Source of the DNA: Prochilodus magdalenae
Taxonomy: Eukaryota; Chordata; Actinopteri; Characiformes; Prochilodontidae
NCBI GenBank assembly: GCA_024036415.1
Contig: JAMWET010000668.1
Span: 1,265,501-1,329,500 of the forward strand
Direction: 5' to 3'
Length of the DNA: 64,000 nucleotides
The position numbers and the translations under genes are program-made. A model generated the notes under the pieces. The model saw nothing but the letters and a program-made list of their open reading frames with translations, was not told the origin of the DNA and ran no database searches. Positions 37,240-48,139 of the stretch are shown piece after piece. How positions within the stretch are numbered: the stretch's first letter is position 1; every line of letters starts with the position of its first letter.

Positions 37240-38870
37240 ATTATCAGCACCCTTGGTTTCAGAAGAAATGTTAAAAAAGCAAATTACAGACATGCAGTGT
37301 ATATTAGATAAGGATGTTGTTGTTGCTAAACTTCCACTGGAGGTGGCAAGAAATGAAAGAACAAAACTGGAGTCTAAATCTGTGCCACACGTTGCCAGCC
37401 AGGCATTTGTCATTTCCTTAGACTAAATCTGGAGGAAAATGGCACAGCTGTCTGTCTCTGAGAGTGTCTCCCAGTTGTTTTACTGCTTTAATAAAGTCTG
37501 AGGTGTTTATTGAATTACATAACTGTTCTGGCTAAGGCCTAAGTTGGGAGCTAAAGGGGTTGGACAGCAAAATCCTAGCCCGAGTGTTTTGATTGGCCAG
37601 TGGTCCTTTAATGCCCTCCCAGATTCCACAGTGACAAGTCATTTTGAGGGCCCAGTGTTTTTCCTGGCTAATTACACTATGAAGTAGGTCCAGCATCAAT
37701 ATTAACCCTGCATTCTACATTAATAAAAAACATCACCGCTCTGACTTTCCCTACATATTGTTCAGTCTCCAGACCCCCACCCCATCCCAGTTCTCTCAGC
37801 TCTTATTAATGTGAAGAATTTCAAGGTGGTAGCAGGTCATGCTAAGTCTGAAATCCACCTTCTTTTTAAGTCCAGTGTTAACTGAATGTAAGCTAGCCGG
37901 TCCATCAGGATAGAAAAAACAGAAGTCCTACATATTTTTCTTCTGGGCTGCAGTGGCTCCATGCAGAGACTGGGATGGATTTTAGAAAATTTCTAAAGCC
38001 AAGTTCCTTCAAGTACACTGGGGGGATGAGGCAAGGGGAGGGGAGGCATCAGCCATGACTCAGTCTTCCAACTGTAATGCGAGCCAAGACATCTGCATGG
38101 CTAGAAAGAAGGGGACTGGGCCACAGCTTTTGAGAGCTCACCACAGAGAATCTAGGCAAACGAAATGACAAACCAGAAGATATGCTTTTAAAGATGACCC
38201 ACTTTTTTGAAGAAAAAAAAAAATCACATTATTTTAGTCTGCTCTGTCCAGATACTAGATGATGGGATGCTATGTATGAGCAGAGTCTGCCTTCAAATCT
38301 CTCTGGTTCTCAGAGTAATAAAGACACTGAGTGTTCTTTTTCCTCAGGTTCTTCCATAGCCTTGGATAAAGTCTACAACCAGGAGGAAGGAGGCTGCTGC
38401 TGGAGATCCACATTAGATATCATCAATGCAATTTTGTTGTAAAAATGGGGAATTGTTACATCACTGTGCTATTATTTCAGCCCATTGTTTCTATTTTCCT
38501 CTGAGTTTTGTGCTTTTGGCTCTTCATTGGAGGTGCTGGTTGCTAGGGGTTTCCAGCCATCTAGAAAAATGAATGCAAAAATAAAGAACAAACCAGTGCA
38601 GTAAACCTGGAAGAGCAATTAGAAAATCATGTGGGACATATTTGATTGGAATGAATACATATATGCACCGAATATACTGTAGATGTATATATATATATAT
38701 ATACTTAATAATCGATTTGTATTTAAAAATGAAATACATTTTCACAGACCTTGATTCATGTGAGTTTTGTTTATGTGTTGAGTCTCTGGGGTTGCAAGTG
38801 GGAGTCGTCTTAAGTCTAATAGTGAGTTTTAGTTTAGTCTTGTTTTTGGCTAAAGGCATTTCATACATTC
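37240..38870. other. unassigned stretch
   Basis: No gene recognised. An AT run is present at 38,685-38,702. The 114-codon minus frame at 38,524-38,868 runs through that AT run and has no motif. The sequence gttttggctaaaggcatt just upstream of the minisatellite may contain the unit from which it grew. Confidence 0.35.
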
Positions 38871-38877
38871 GTGTTCT

Positions 38878-40394
38878 AAATGTTTTGACAGTGTTATGAA
38901 TGTGTTGGCAGTGTTATGAATTTTATGGTAGTGTTATGAATGTTTTGGCAGTGTTATGAATGTTATGGCAGTGTTATGAATCTTTCGGCAGTGTTATGAA
39001 TCTTTCGGTAGTGTTATGAATGTCTTGGCAGTGTTATGAATGTTTCGGTAGCGTTATGAATGTTTTGGCAGTGTTATGAATGTTATGGTAGTGTTATGAA
39101 TGTTTTGGCAGTGTTATGTATGTTTCGGCAGTGTTATGAATGTTTTGGCAGTGTTATGAATGTTTTGGCAGTGTTATGAATGTTTTGGCAGTGTTATGAA
39201 TGTTTCAGCAGTGTTATGAATGTTTTGGCAGTGTTATGAATGTTTCGGCAGTGTTATATACATGTTTCAGCAGTGTTGTGAATGTTTTGGCAGTGTTATG
39301 AATGTTTCAGCAGTGTTGTGAATGTTTTGGCAGTGTTATGTATGTTTCGGCAGTGTTATGAATGTTTTGGCAGTGTTATGAATGTTTTGGCAGTGTTATG
39401 AATGTTTTGGCAGTGTTATGAATGTTTTGGCAGTGTTATGAATGTTTCAGCAGTGTTATGTATGTTTTGGCAGTGTTATGAATCTTTCGGCAGTGTTATA
39501 CATGTTTCGGCAGTGTTATGAATGTTTTGGCAGTGTTATGAATGTTTTGGCAGTGTTATAAATGCTTTGGCAGTGTTATGAATGTTTTGGCAGTGTTATG
39601 TATGTCTTGGCAGTGTTATGAATGTTTCGGCAGTGTTATGAATGTTTTGACAGTGTTATGTATGTTTCGGCAGTGTTATGAATGTTTTGGCAGTGTTATG
39701 AATGTTTTGGCAGTATTATGAATGTTTCAGCAGTGTTATGAATGTTTTGGCAGTGTTATGTATGTTTTGGCAGTGTTATGAATGTTTCGGCAGTGTTATG
39801 TATGTTTCGGCAGTGTTATGAATGTTTTGGCAGTGTTATGTATGTTTCAGCAGTGTTATGAATGTTTTGGCAGTATTATGTATGTTTCAGCAGTGTTATG
39901 AATGTTTTGGCAGTGTTATACATGTTTCAGCAGTGTTATGAATGTTTTGGCAGTGTTATGAATGTTTCAGCAGTGTTATGAATGTTTCAGCAGTGTTATG
40001 AATGTTTTGGCAGTGTTATGAATGTTTCAGCAGTGTTATGAATGTTTCAGCAGTGTTATGAATGTTTTGGCAGTGTTATGAATGTTATGGCAGTGTTATA
40101 CATGTTTCAGCAGTGTTATGAATGTTTTGGCAGTGTTATACATGTTTCAGCAGTGTTATGAATGTTTTGGCAGTGTTATGAATGTTATGGCAGTGTTATA
40201 CATGTTTCAGCAGTGTTATGAATGTTTTGGCAGTGTTATACATGTTTCAGCAGTGTTATGAATGTTTTGGCAGTGTTATGAATGTTTCAGCAGTGTTATG
40301 AATGTTTTGGCAGTGTTATGAATGTTTTGGCAGTGTTATGAATGTTTCAGCAGTGTTATGAATGTTTTGGCAGTGTTATGAATGTTATGGCAGT
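38878..40394. repeat. 20-bp minisatellite, about 76 units
   Basis: The unit is cagtgttatgaatgttttgg, repeated for about 1.5 kb with almost invariant 20-bp spacing. One 22-nt unit (about 39,249-39,270) carries an extra ta. Variants at the 3' half of the unit (ttttgg, tttcgg, tttcag, ttatgg) and 'atacatg' for 'atgaatg' define subtypes. 'ggtag' variants occur only in the left 200 bp or so, and 'tttcag' only from about 39,200 onward. Exact higher-order duplications occur near the right end. No frame remains open, since the unit contains TGA, so it is not protein-coding. It has no spacers and is not CRISPR-like. Confidence 0.98.
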
Positions 40395-40960
40395 CTTCCG
40401 GTAGCAACAAAATATAATGGTCAATCATTAGTTTCATGACAGTACATAGTATAGTTTAGAATCCACATATCCTTCATGTGAATCATGTGTACACATGTTT
40501 GTTTGTGCCACGCAGTCTACACCTTTTTTTTTGTGGTTTAAGAGAATGTATATGCATGTGTGACCTGCCATGTCCTGGAGTGCCTGCCGCCACACCCCCA
40601 ACCCCCTTTCAACCACCCACCCCCCCCTCCAACCCCAGCACTCAGAGTGTATATTCGGCCTTAGACACACAGCCAGGTTGCCAGAGCTACACTACTCCCA
40701 CCCATTAGCTGCAGGAATCCAACATAACCATGGTAACCAGTCTCTCACCCCCGGGGAGACGAGCAGCAGAACTGAAAGGCTCCATTCAATTTCCACATCC
40801 TCAGCCCACTAGGGCTGACAGCCTCACAGTCACTCTTGTTGCAGTGGGCAGGGATATGTGCTCATTAAAAAAGCCAACACACACTGCCTCTTCCCAACAT
40901 ACACACATACACACACACTCATAACAGACAGCCATGTACACACATACCTCACATAATCTC
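40395..40960. other. unassigned stretch with C-rich and CA runs
   Basis: A C-rich run (about 40,589-40,635) and a short CA run (about 40,899-40,918) are present. The 76-80 codon plus frames through them are Pro/Thr-rich artefacts. No gene seen. Confidence 0.35.
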
Positions 40961-40984
40961 TATATTAGGTCCCACTTCCCTTTT

Positions 40985-41560
40985 CATTTTCACGCATGCA
41001 TGAAGTGCATCTGGCCACTTAGATACCCCTCAGAGCGGATGTGCTCAGTTTGAAGCCCGGCCTTGCGCTCTAACTGCCCGGCAGTGTGGCTTTGCCCGCT
41101 GCAATCTTCTTGTGTTTTTCTGCTAGCGGAGGTGAGTCAAATCGCTGAGTGATTTGCGCTGGCGGCAAGCGAGGTGCTGGATCAATACTATTTTTCATCT
41201 AAGGCTGTAACTACTCTTCAATAATTCAGACCTGCATTCAGAGATTCTATCAGTCAAACAAATACCTGGGCCCCTGTCAATTCTCCAGCTATTCCAGAAA
41301 TTACATCAGGCTCGGCTGATAAAACCAGACGGCCAACCGACGGGCAGAAGGAAGCACACCTGAGGCTCCGCCGGCGCCTCCTTTGGAGCACACAAGACCG
41401 CCTAATTGCGGGGCATGCTATCAATCCGCAATTTGCATGTCTGCAATTAGTCACTGCCGATATCAAGAGGGCCCCATCTCCTCCTCCCTCACCACGATGA
41501 CGCAGTCCACGCGCTCGCCTCGACTCCGCCATGATGAATCCGGCCTGATGAGCTACAGGA
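40985..41560. promoter_or_regulatory. enhancer-like GC-richer block with homeobox/POU sites
   Basis: About 570 bp without transposons, GC-richer than its surroundings and with many CpGs. Within 41,403-41,449 a TAATTG (41,403-41,408), a perfect octamer ATTTGCAT (41,431-41,438) and a CAATTA (41,444-41,449) lie within 50 bp. These are sites for homeodomain and POU factors. Overlapping open frames of up to 146 codons on the minus strand have no motif and reflect the GC content. A developmental enhancer is plausible, but no conservation evidence is available here. Confidence 0.35.
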
Positions 41561-42220
41561 AAGGTTAATGAAGCACAATGGGAAATCAGTCCTCCTCCAC
41601 CCGCGCTCCACACAAACACACACGCACGCGGAGGCTGGAGGAGGTTCTTCTGGGTGGAGTGGGAGATAGCAGTTCCAGCTTTTCTCTCCAGCAAGCAGAG
41701 GCAGCGCTGCCCACACAGACAGAATAAAAGCCCAGCCCAAACTCCTGCTGGAGAATGATCAGGCTAGCAGAGGGACGGGATACTGCAGGGGAGAGGGGCT
41801 GGAGAGCTCCAGAGGAGAAAAGAAGATGTCTCAACAGCTCAACTTTTACCTTCACTGAGGGCAAATGAGGAAAACAAGAAAGTTTAAGTGGAAAGTTTCA
41901 CACCTTAATAACAGTCTGCCATGAGACTGCAAGGCAGCAGCATTGAATGTGAGCACGTAATGTGCCGCAATGTGTAGAGTAATTATTTTTATATTAATTA
42001 TGTATATTTTCACATATATTCTGGATATATACATATTTGTATTTCTAAAATGGTAACCCTATAGGAAAGCTGAAAGGTCCTAATATTGTAGCTTCGTACA
42101 GTAATGTGTACATTAATGTAATGCAGTCTAAGTTTGTACTACAAGGTTTTAATATTACATATAACATTATATCAAGAAACATAAAGCTGAATTATTTATG
42201 TGTACTAATTATGTGATATA
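41560..42220. other. unassigned stretch
   Basis: No gene recognised. Short frames on the minus strand lack motifs. AT-rich after 41,980. Confidence 0.3.
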
Positions 42221-42221
42221 C

Positions 42222-42806
42222 TGACTGAGCTTTATATTAGGAACACCAACTGTCTGCTTCTCTGTATACCTTCCTGTTCCCCTTTCACCTTGTTGTTAAC
42301 TGTTTAGGACCCCCACAGGACCACCACAGAGCAGGTATCATTTGGGTGGTGGATCATTCTCAGCACTGCAGTGACACTGACGGTGGTGGTTACAGGACGC
42401 TGGTCACAGGATGCTGATCACAGGACGTGGTGATTGGTGGACTGTTCTCAGTCCAGCAGTGACACTAAGGTGTTTAAAAAGACACAGCTGCACTTCTGTC
42501 TCTGATCCACTCACCAGCACAGCACACACTAACACACCAGTACCACTAAAGCAGTGTCACTGCCTTGTTGAGAATGATCCACCACCCACATAATACCTGC
42601 TCTATGGTGGTCCTGTGTGAGTCCTGATCACTGAAGAGCAAGGTATATGTGGGGCAGCAAGGTATGCAGGGAATAAAGTATACAGAGAATCAGATGGACT
42701 ACAGTTTGTATTTGTACAAAGTGCTCCAATAGATTAAGTGGAGATGATAAATTGGACACGGAGTGTAAAAACAAGGTGGTGGTTTTAATACGGTGTTCAG
42801 TAAGTG
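42222..42806. mobile_element. long-palindrome MITE, copy 3 (most complete)
   Basis: Both arms are visible. The left arm, accaccacagagcaggta then ggatcattctcagcac then cagtgacact (about 42,320-42,380), is mirrored on the right by cagtgtcactg, gagaatgatcc, tacctgctct and atggtggtcctg (about 42,555-42,615). The outer ends are weak inverted repeats (ctgactgagctttatatt against aatacggtgttcagtaagt). No coding capacity. The arms would fold into a long hairpin. It is the same family as the copies at 7.8 and 33.3 kb. The family name is not assigned. Confidence 0.8.
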
Positions 42807-43139
42807 TATGTCAATACACATATCTGCTTTATGCAAATTCATTTTCAGCACCAGTGCATCAAAAAAATTAAAAAATAAAAACATTTCAAGCAATTATACC
42901 TACAAAAAATCTACAGTATCAAGAGGTGCACCCATGTCTGCCGCTTATTCAGCTATTAAAAGGCTAATCTAGTCATATACAGTTCTAAACAAAGACAATG
43001 TAATCAAAACTTGCCAAACAGCACAGCTTTACGAGTATTACATCTTTACAGGTTGATCCAGACATCAAAGTGGCGGGCGCCTGGAAAACCATGAATATTT
43101 CTTCTAATTAAAAGTGTTTTTTTTATGTGAAGAAATGAT

Positions 43140-43420
43140 GTACAAACTTTCTGTGTCTTTCTTGTTTACCTTCCCGTGTTTGTCTAGTCATGTGCTTTTG
43201 TTGTTGTTTTTGTTCTTCTCTTGTCCTGCCTCCTTGTTATCTGTCTCACCTGTGTGTAGTCTCTAGTCCCGCCCTCTAATTAGTCCGTTTTTTCTGTTTG
43301 TCCTGAGTGGCATTGCTTGGCCGTGTTTGTTAACTTTGTTGCCCTAGTTTTTGTTTGTGTATAATAGTAAATGGTCTTGTTCTGTCTTGGTTTTGTCCAC
43401 ACATCCACGTTCCTTTAGTT
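43140..43420. repeat. possible retrotransposon UTR/LTR fragment
   Basis: A pyrimidine-rich segment with 'cttgtcctgcctccttgttatc', 'ctcacctgtgtg' and 'gcccgccctctaattag'-like words (shared only in shorter pieces). This recalls the LTR or UTR of teleost retrotransposons. No protein motif and no ends were secured. Confidence 0.25.
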
Positions 43421-43589
43421 TAGTTTTTATTTCAACTGTTTTTTCTTTTCTTAGATTCTCGTTTGTCTAGATTTTCTCATTATTTTTTCTTTTCTTTCCT
43501 CATTCTCCTCTAATTTTCCATTAGCAGTAAGATAACCAACCTGCACATACATCCTGCTTTTTCTCCTGTTCATCCTGCATTACAGATCA

Positions 43590-44035
43590 TATAGGTTTTT
43601 ACAGGTATCATGTGTACAGAAACAGCTTCTTCCCAAGAGCTGTGTCCTCCACAACACCTCCATGACTGACTGATCACTACCGCCCTGACTAATCTTGTTT
43701 ACTTTGGACATTACACGCATTCATGTACAGTCACCTTATGTTATACGTGTTATCCATAATGTAATTCTACCTCTATATATTGTCATCATGCACATTCTAC
43801 ATATTTTGTACGTACATGCGCAGTCACTTTACACATTTACTATGTATTTATTTTGATTTATATTGTAAGTGTTACTGTTTTACTAACATTGAGTGCACTG
43901 TCTTTATGTAAATATCTTAACTATCTATATTGTATATTCCTGCTCTTTTTATTGTTTATCATTTCCTCTTGGAATGTGTTGCACTAACTTTTGTTGTATG
44001 CAAGTACAATGACAATAAAAGTATTGTATTCTACA
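43590..44035 (+). mobile_element. LINE 3' end (L2/Rex-like)
   Basis: At about 43,617-43,650 one plus frame encodes NSFFPRAV, the last conserved motif of L2/CR1-type LINE polymerases. A short AT-rich 3' UTR follows with the landmark 'tgttgcactaa' and a 'caagtacaatgacaataaaa' terminus near 44,020. This copy is severely 5' truncated. It belongs to a different subfamily from the copy at 6.4 kb, judging by the tail. Confidence 0.7.
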
Positions 44036-44039
44036 AAGA

Positions 44040-45115
44040 CTAGCTTATTCACATTTTCAGTAGTGCTATTTTTTTTTATGTTTATTAATGTGTAGTTGCA
44101 CCACATGACATTGTCAATTTCTAACATCTATTTACAAGATAAATGCTATGAAACAAATTCCACTGCATTGAATACATTGTTGTCAAGTTTTTGCAGACAT
44201 GAAAATGCACATCTTGTTTTTAAGATTCTTAAAATTCTTACTTTATAAGCTGCATTTGTCAAGTACCTTTTTACCTGTTTACAAACGTATAATTTCATCA
44301 TGAATTTCTTATAATGTATCTGTTCATTCATTTTTATTATCTTACAGTATTCTTTATGATTTTGCAAACCTTCTTACTGAGCAACACCTCTCACAGCCCA
44401 CCTCCCTTTCTCCCTTATTCCATTTATAAATAGCTCTGGGTGGCACTAGTCCTCTCTTCTGATAGAGGAATCAGCAATAGACAGGAGAGAGAGAGGGCGA
44501 GAGCGAGAGAAGGAGATGGAATGGGCCCCCAGCCAGATGCCTGAAACCTGAGGGAGATCAAGCATTGCCAGCTTAAGCCAGACACAGCTTTTTCTCTTAT
44601 TTCAGCATCTACGTTCATCTCATCCACAGAGCACATGCAATGACCTCAGACAACTGCAAAGGCCATGAGGGGAGGTTTAATTGTATGCCAGTAGAAAAAG
44701 TGTAAGGCTGCACAATGAGCGTGCTGGTGATGGCAGGGTGTTGTGGTTTGCTTTTGAGTGTGCGAGCGAGGGCGGAGGCCGTTTGTTATTAGTTAAGAGG
44801 GTGTGGTGTCAGTGGTCTGAGATGGTGGTGGGGGGGTTGTGAAATTAATTGAGGGTGTGCCCACGGCCAGAGCAGCTGGCTCCCCTCCCTCTTCACACTT
44901 CAGCACTGTCAACTCAGCAGTGTACGTGTGTGTGTGAGTGTTTATGTGTGTGTGCTTCGTGTACACACCCTTGTTACAAGCAGCTGCTCGGAGCAAAACT
45001 GAACACAAATGAACAGTTGCACTCTGAAGTACAACTTGACAAATTGGAGCGCTTTATTGCTGTTGTTATTAAAAATACATACATTTGAATTGACATGACG
45101 TCCTCACTAAAAAAA
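44040..45115. other. unassigned stretch, partly GC-richer
   Basis: No gene recognised. The part about 44,640-44,900 is G-rich and repeat-poor. A short TG run is at about 44,923-44,955. Frames of 70-79 codons lack motifs. Confidence 0.3.
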
Positions 45116-45121
45116 GCATGT

Positions 45122-45765
45122 GGGATATCTCACAGAAAAGGTACACCCCTCACATTTTTGTAAATATTTTATTATATCCTTTCATGGGACAACACTGCTG
45201 GCTGTGGGGAGCTACAGGTTATTGAAGAAACCATAAATGCCAACATGTACTGTGACATACTGAAGCAGAGCATGAAACTGGGCTAAAGGGCAATATTCCA
45301 ACATGATAATGACCCCAAACACACCTCCAGGCATTTGTGGCGCATCCTCAAATGGAAGGTGGAGGAGTGCAAGGTCTCTAACATCCGCCAGCTCCATGAT
45401 GTCTTCATGGGGAAGTGGAAGAAAATTCCAGTGGCAAACTACAAAGCTCTAGTAAACTCCATGCCCAGGAGAGTTAAGGCAGTTCTGGAAAATAATGGTG
45501 GCCCGCACAAAATATTGACCCTTTGGGCACAATTAGGCTATTTTCACTTAGGGGTGTGCTCACTTTTGTTGCCAACGGTTTAGACATTACTGGCTGTATG
45601 TTGACTTATTTTGAGGGCACAACAAACTTACAATAAAAATACAAACTGCAGACTGACTACTTTACATTGTATCAAAGTGTCATCTTCAGTGTTTCCTATA
45701 AAATGATATTATAGAATATTTACAAAAATGTGCGGGTGCACTCACTTGTGAGATATTGTACACTA
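45122..45765 (+). mobile_element. Tc1-like transposon with internal deletion
   Basis: Both terminal inverted repeats are present. The left (about 45,122-45,188) and right (about 45,696-45,765) share 'atatctcac', then 'cacatttttgtaaatatt' on opposite strands. The interior keeps QHDNDPKHTS (second catalytic Asp region), runs straight into HLW, then CKVSNIRQLHD and NSMPRRVKAVLENNGG of the transposase C-terminus. The N-terminal two thirds and the segment carrying the catalytic Glu are deleted, so it is non-autonomous. The C-terminal frame (45,335-45,583) is intact, suggesting fairly recent activity compared with other copies here. Its right end abuts the next transposon at a TA. Confidence 0.85.
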
Positions 45766-46690
45766 TGTGACTAAAAGCAAAAGCATCCTATTCCAACACC
45801 ATGGCCATTGCTATGTAGTGTGCCCACCTTTGTGCCTGTAACAGCCTCTACTCTTCTGGGAAAACTTTCCACAAGATTTTGGAGTGTGCCTTTGGGAATT
45901 TGACACCGATGTTGGATGAGAAGGCCTGGTTTACAATCGACATTCCACTTAATTCCATAACGTGTTCAGTGGATTTGAGGTCAGAGCAGGCCACTGATGT
46001 TCTTCTGCACCACACTTGTCATGTCTTCATGCATCTTGCTTTGTGCACAAGGACACAGTCGTGCTGGAAAAGGAAAGGGCCATTATCTGTCCTCCACCAG
46101 TGTTTGCATGCACTATGTATGCGGGCAGGTAGTATTCTTCTAGCAGCCACCAAACCCAGATTCATCCATATAGTGGAGCTCGATTCATTACTCAAGAAAA
46201 CACGTCTGGCATTGCACATAGTCAGCATCTGCTCATCTTAGGCTTGAGTGCAGGCCATGGAACGCCTTTTTATAAAGTTTCAAGGGGCGGTTGGGAACTC
46301 TGTAGTGAGTAATGTAGCAGAAGCTAAGTGATTGTTTTTTTTTATCAGTGCTTATTTTGGCTTCAGTGCTAGCTAGCCCACTCCATGGCCTAGGTGCTTC
46401 CATTTCACCTTAATAGCACTTACCTTTGAGCAGGGTAGATCCAGCTATGTACAAATTTAATTGACTTGGCATTCTTTGCTGGTACCATGTTTAAAGCAAC
46501 TGGGCTCCTCAGTATGACTCATTCTATTGCCAGTGTTTGTCAACAGAGACTGCATAAAAATGCTTGATTTTATACACCTGTAATGGGTGTGGTCAAACCA
46601 ATAGAGCTCTTAAATTAGAAGAGAGTTTACTTGGGGGAAACAGGGGACACAAAGCAACCATCTATCTGAGTGGCCCATATCCATGTGATT
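45764..46690 (-). mobile_element. Tc1-like transposon, minus strand
   Basis: Begins tacactatgtgac, matching the TACACTATATGG-type terminus. The minus frame 46,019-46,228 encodes NGPFLFQHDCVLVHKARCMK, the second catalytic Asp block. Between 46,240 and 46,600 the complements of N-terminal landmarks follow in order ('ggcttgagtgcaggccatgg', 'gaactctgtagtgag', 'gcttgattttatacacctg'). The right end near 46,670-46,690 is a decayed terminus (ggcccatat). Stops and frame changes are present. The DDE Glu region is near 45,900 and is degraded. Confidence 0.8.
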
Positions 46691-46859
46691 TTATTTTGCA
46701 AATAAAATTGAAAAATATTTAATACTTTATTCATTTTTTCAGGAACAACTTTACTTGATGTAGAGGATAAATATCTCATAAAAACAAATGTCAGTTAATG
46801 TCAATTAGTATGAAGAATATCACAAGACTGATAAAAAAGAGTGTTACAGTAGGCCTGCA

Positions 46860-47215
46860 GTGCTTAAACCTTCCATACTGAGATGACGACACATTTGAAA
46901 GTTCAGTTGTGTAAAAAGCACTGAACTACTGGGAGTGGTCTTTTCCAGGATGGCAATGCTACCATCCACTGGGCACAAGGGGTCACTGAATAGTTGATGA
47001 TCATGAATATAATGTCGATCATATGCGATGTCCTTTACAGGCACCAGGTCTAAACCCTACTGTACCTGTGAAAGAATAACATGCTAGACAGCGGTGTTGA
47101 CCATCATCATCAGATCACCAGCTAAGGGGATATTGCAGAGGAAGAATGATGTCACATTCCTCCCATGGCTTGTAGGGTCTATGACAAGGTATATAAAACC
47201 ACCAACGTCTTACTA
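46860..47215 (+). mobile_element. Tc1-like transposon fragment (plus strand)
   Basis: Contains aggatggcaatgctaccatc, then 'caaggggtcactgaatag', 'gtcgatcatatgcgatgtc' and 'gaataacatgctagacagcg' in the order of the copy at 13.8 kb. It covers the second catalytic Asp and the following segment. Translated pieces include DGNATIHWAQGVTE. Many stops. The N-terminal half was not seen. Confidence 0.7.
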
Positions 47216-47805
47216 GAATAGGTCATGCTAGTTTTTCTATTTAGCTTGTTGCCCATCTTATGGCTTGGGACACTTGGGCAACTGCTTGCCCGTAACAGCA
47301 AGAATAAAAAGTAAAATAAATAGCTAAGAATAATGATCTCAATAAAATTATACACCATCCACATAGAAACTTCAGCTTAATTAATATGCCCACATATAGG
47401 AATTGCCTAATAAACGCAGTACAGCAGTAAAGCAGAGCCAGTGCTGCTCCTCCCAAAGCAAAGTTCACCAACGACATGCATGGAAGATGAGCAACAGTTT
47501 ATCAGCAGTGCCACACAGACCACATTGCCAGGAATGGAGGAGAACAACAAATATTTGTCAGCAGTCGGTTCACCGGCCAAAGGCCTGCAAGAACCGTACC
47601 CCCCTTCCCCAACCTCCTTGCTGCATGTTTGCTCTGCTCACGCTCTTCACACTGTTTTCATTGAGTTGCAATGAGTTCATCTCTTACATCAGAGTTCTGT
47701 GGTGTCATCCAATTCCCTCTCTGCCCACTCTAACTCAGCGGCCAGAGCACAGCATCCGCTGACCAGGAGGACGTGCTAAATGTGCCGATGAAGTCAGTGC
47801 GATCC

Positions 47806-48135
47806 TTACACCCATAACTCCTCAATGATGGCTGCATCAAAAGTCTCCAGAGCAGAGCTCCTCCCTCCACCAAGGTCAGAAAGGAAGTTCTGCAAAAGAT
47901 CAGGTTTCTTCTGTTTTCCTTTCATGTAAACAATAAGTCCATTCTGACTAATACATAATTCAATTATGTAGGGAGTAGCCAGAACCCTGGCTCTTGGGAT
48001 CAAGGCATATTCGTCAAGAGATCTTACCTCAGCTGGAAAAATGGGTTTTGATTGGCTGAGGTCATGAAAGAAGTATGTTTTGCTCTTATCACTTATCAGC
48101 ATTGAAGTCAATACCCCAACACGCAGTTCAGTCAT
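47806..48135 (-). CDS. unrecognised 109-codon ORF
   Basis: An intact minus-strand frame starts with ATG at 48,133-48,135, has an in-frame TAA two codons upstream and stops at 47,806-47,808. Its composition looks protein-like, with little low complexity: hydrophobic and charged residues are well mixed, with segments such as PRARVLATPYIIEL and GGGRSSALETFDAAIIEELW. I do not recognise the family. No upstream exon, promoter or polyadenylation signal was tied to it. A GAGgtaaga donor-like site lies inside it. It could be a fragment of a transposon-encoded protein, a retrocopy or chance. Confidence that it is a real gene is low. Confidence 0.2.
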   Translation of the reverse strand: MTELRVGVLTSMLISDKSKTYFFHDLSQSKPIFPAEVRSLDEYALIPRARVLATPYIIELCISQNGLIVYMKGKQKKPDLLQNFLSDLGGGRSSALETFDAAIIEELWV

Positions 48136-48139
48136 CAGT

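Noticed and set aside
38878..40394. CRISPR-like regular repeat array
   Set aside because: The 20-bp units are directly tandem with no unique spacers, and the host is a vertebrate.
41254..41864. Minus-strand ORFs up to 146 codons
   Set aside because: Three overlapping frames open at once in a GC-richer block; no protein motif, no splice pattern. Read as regulatory DNA if anything.
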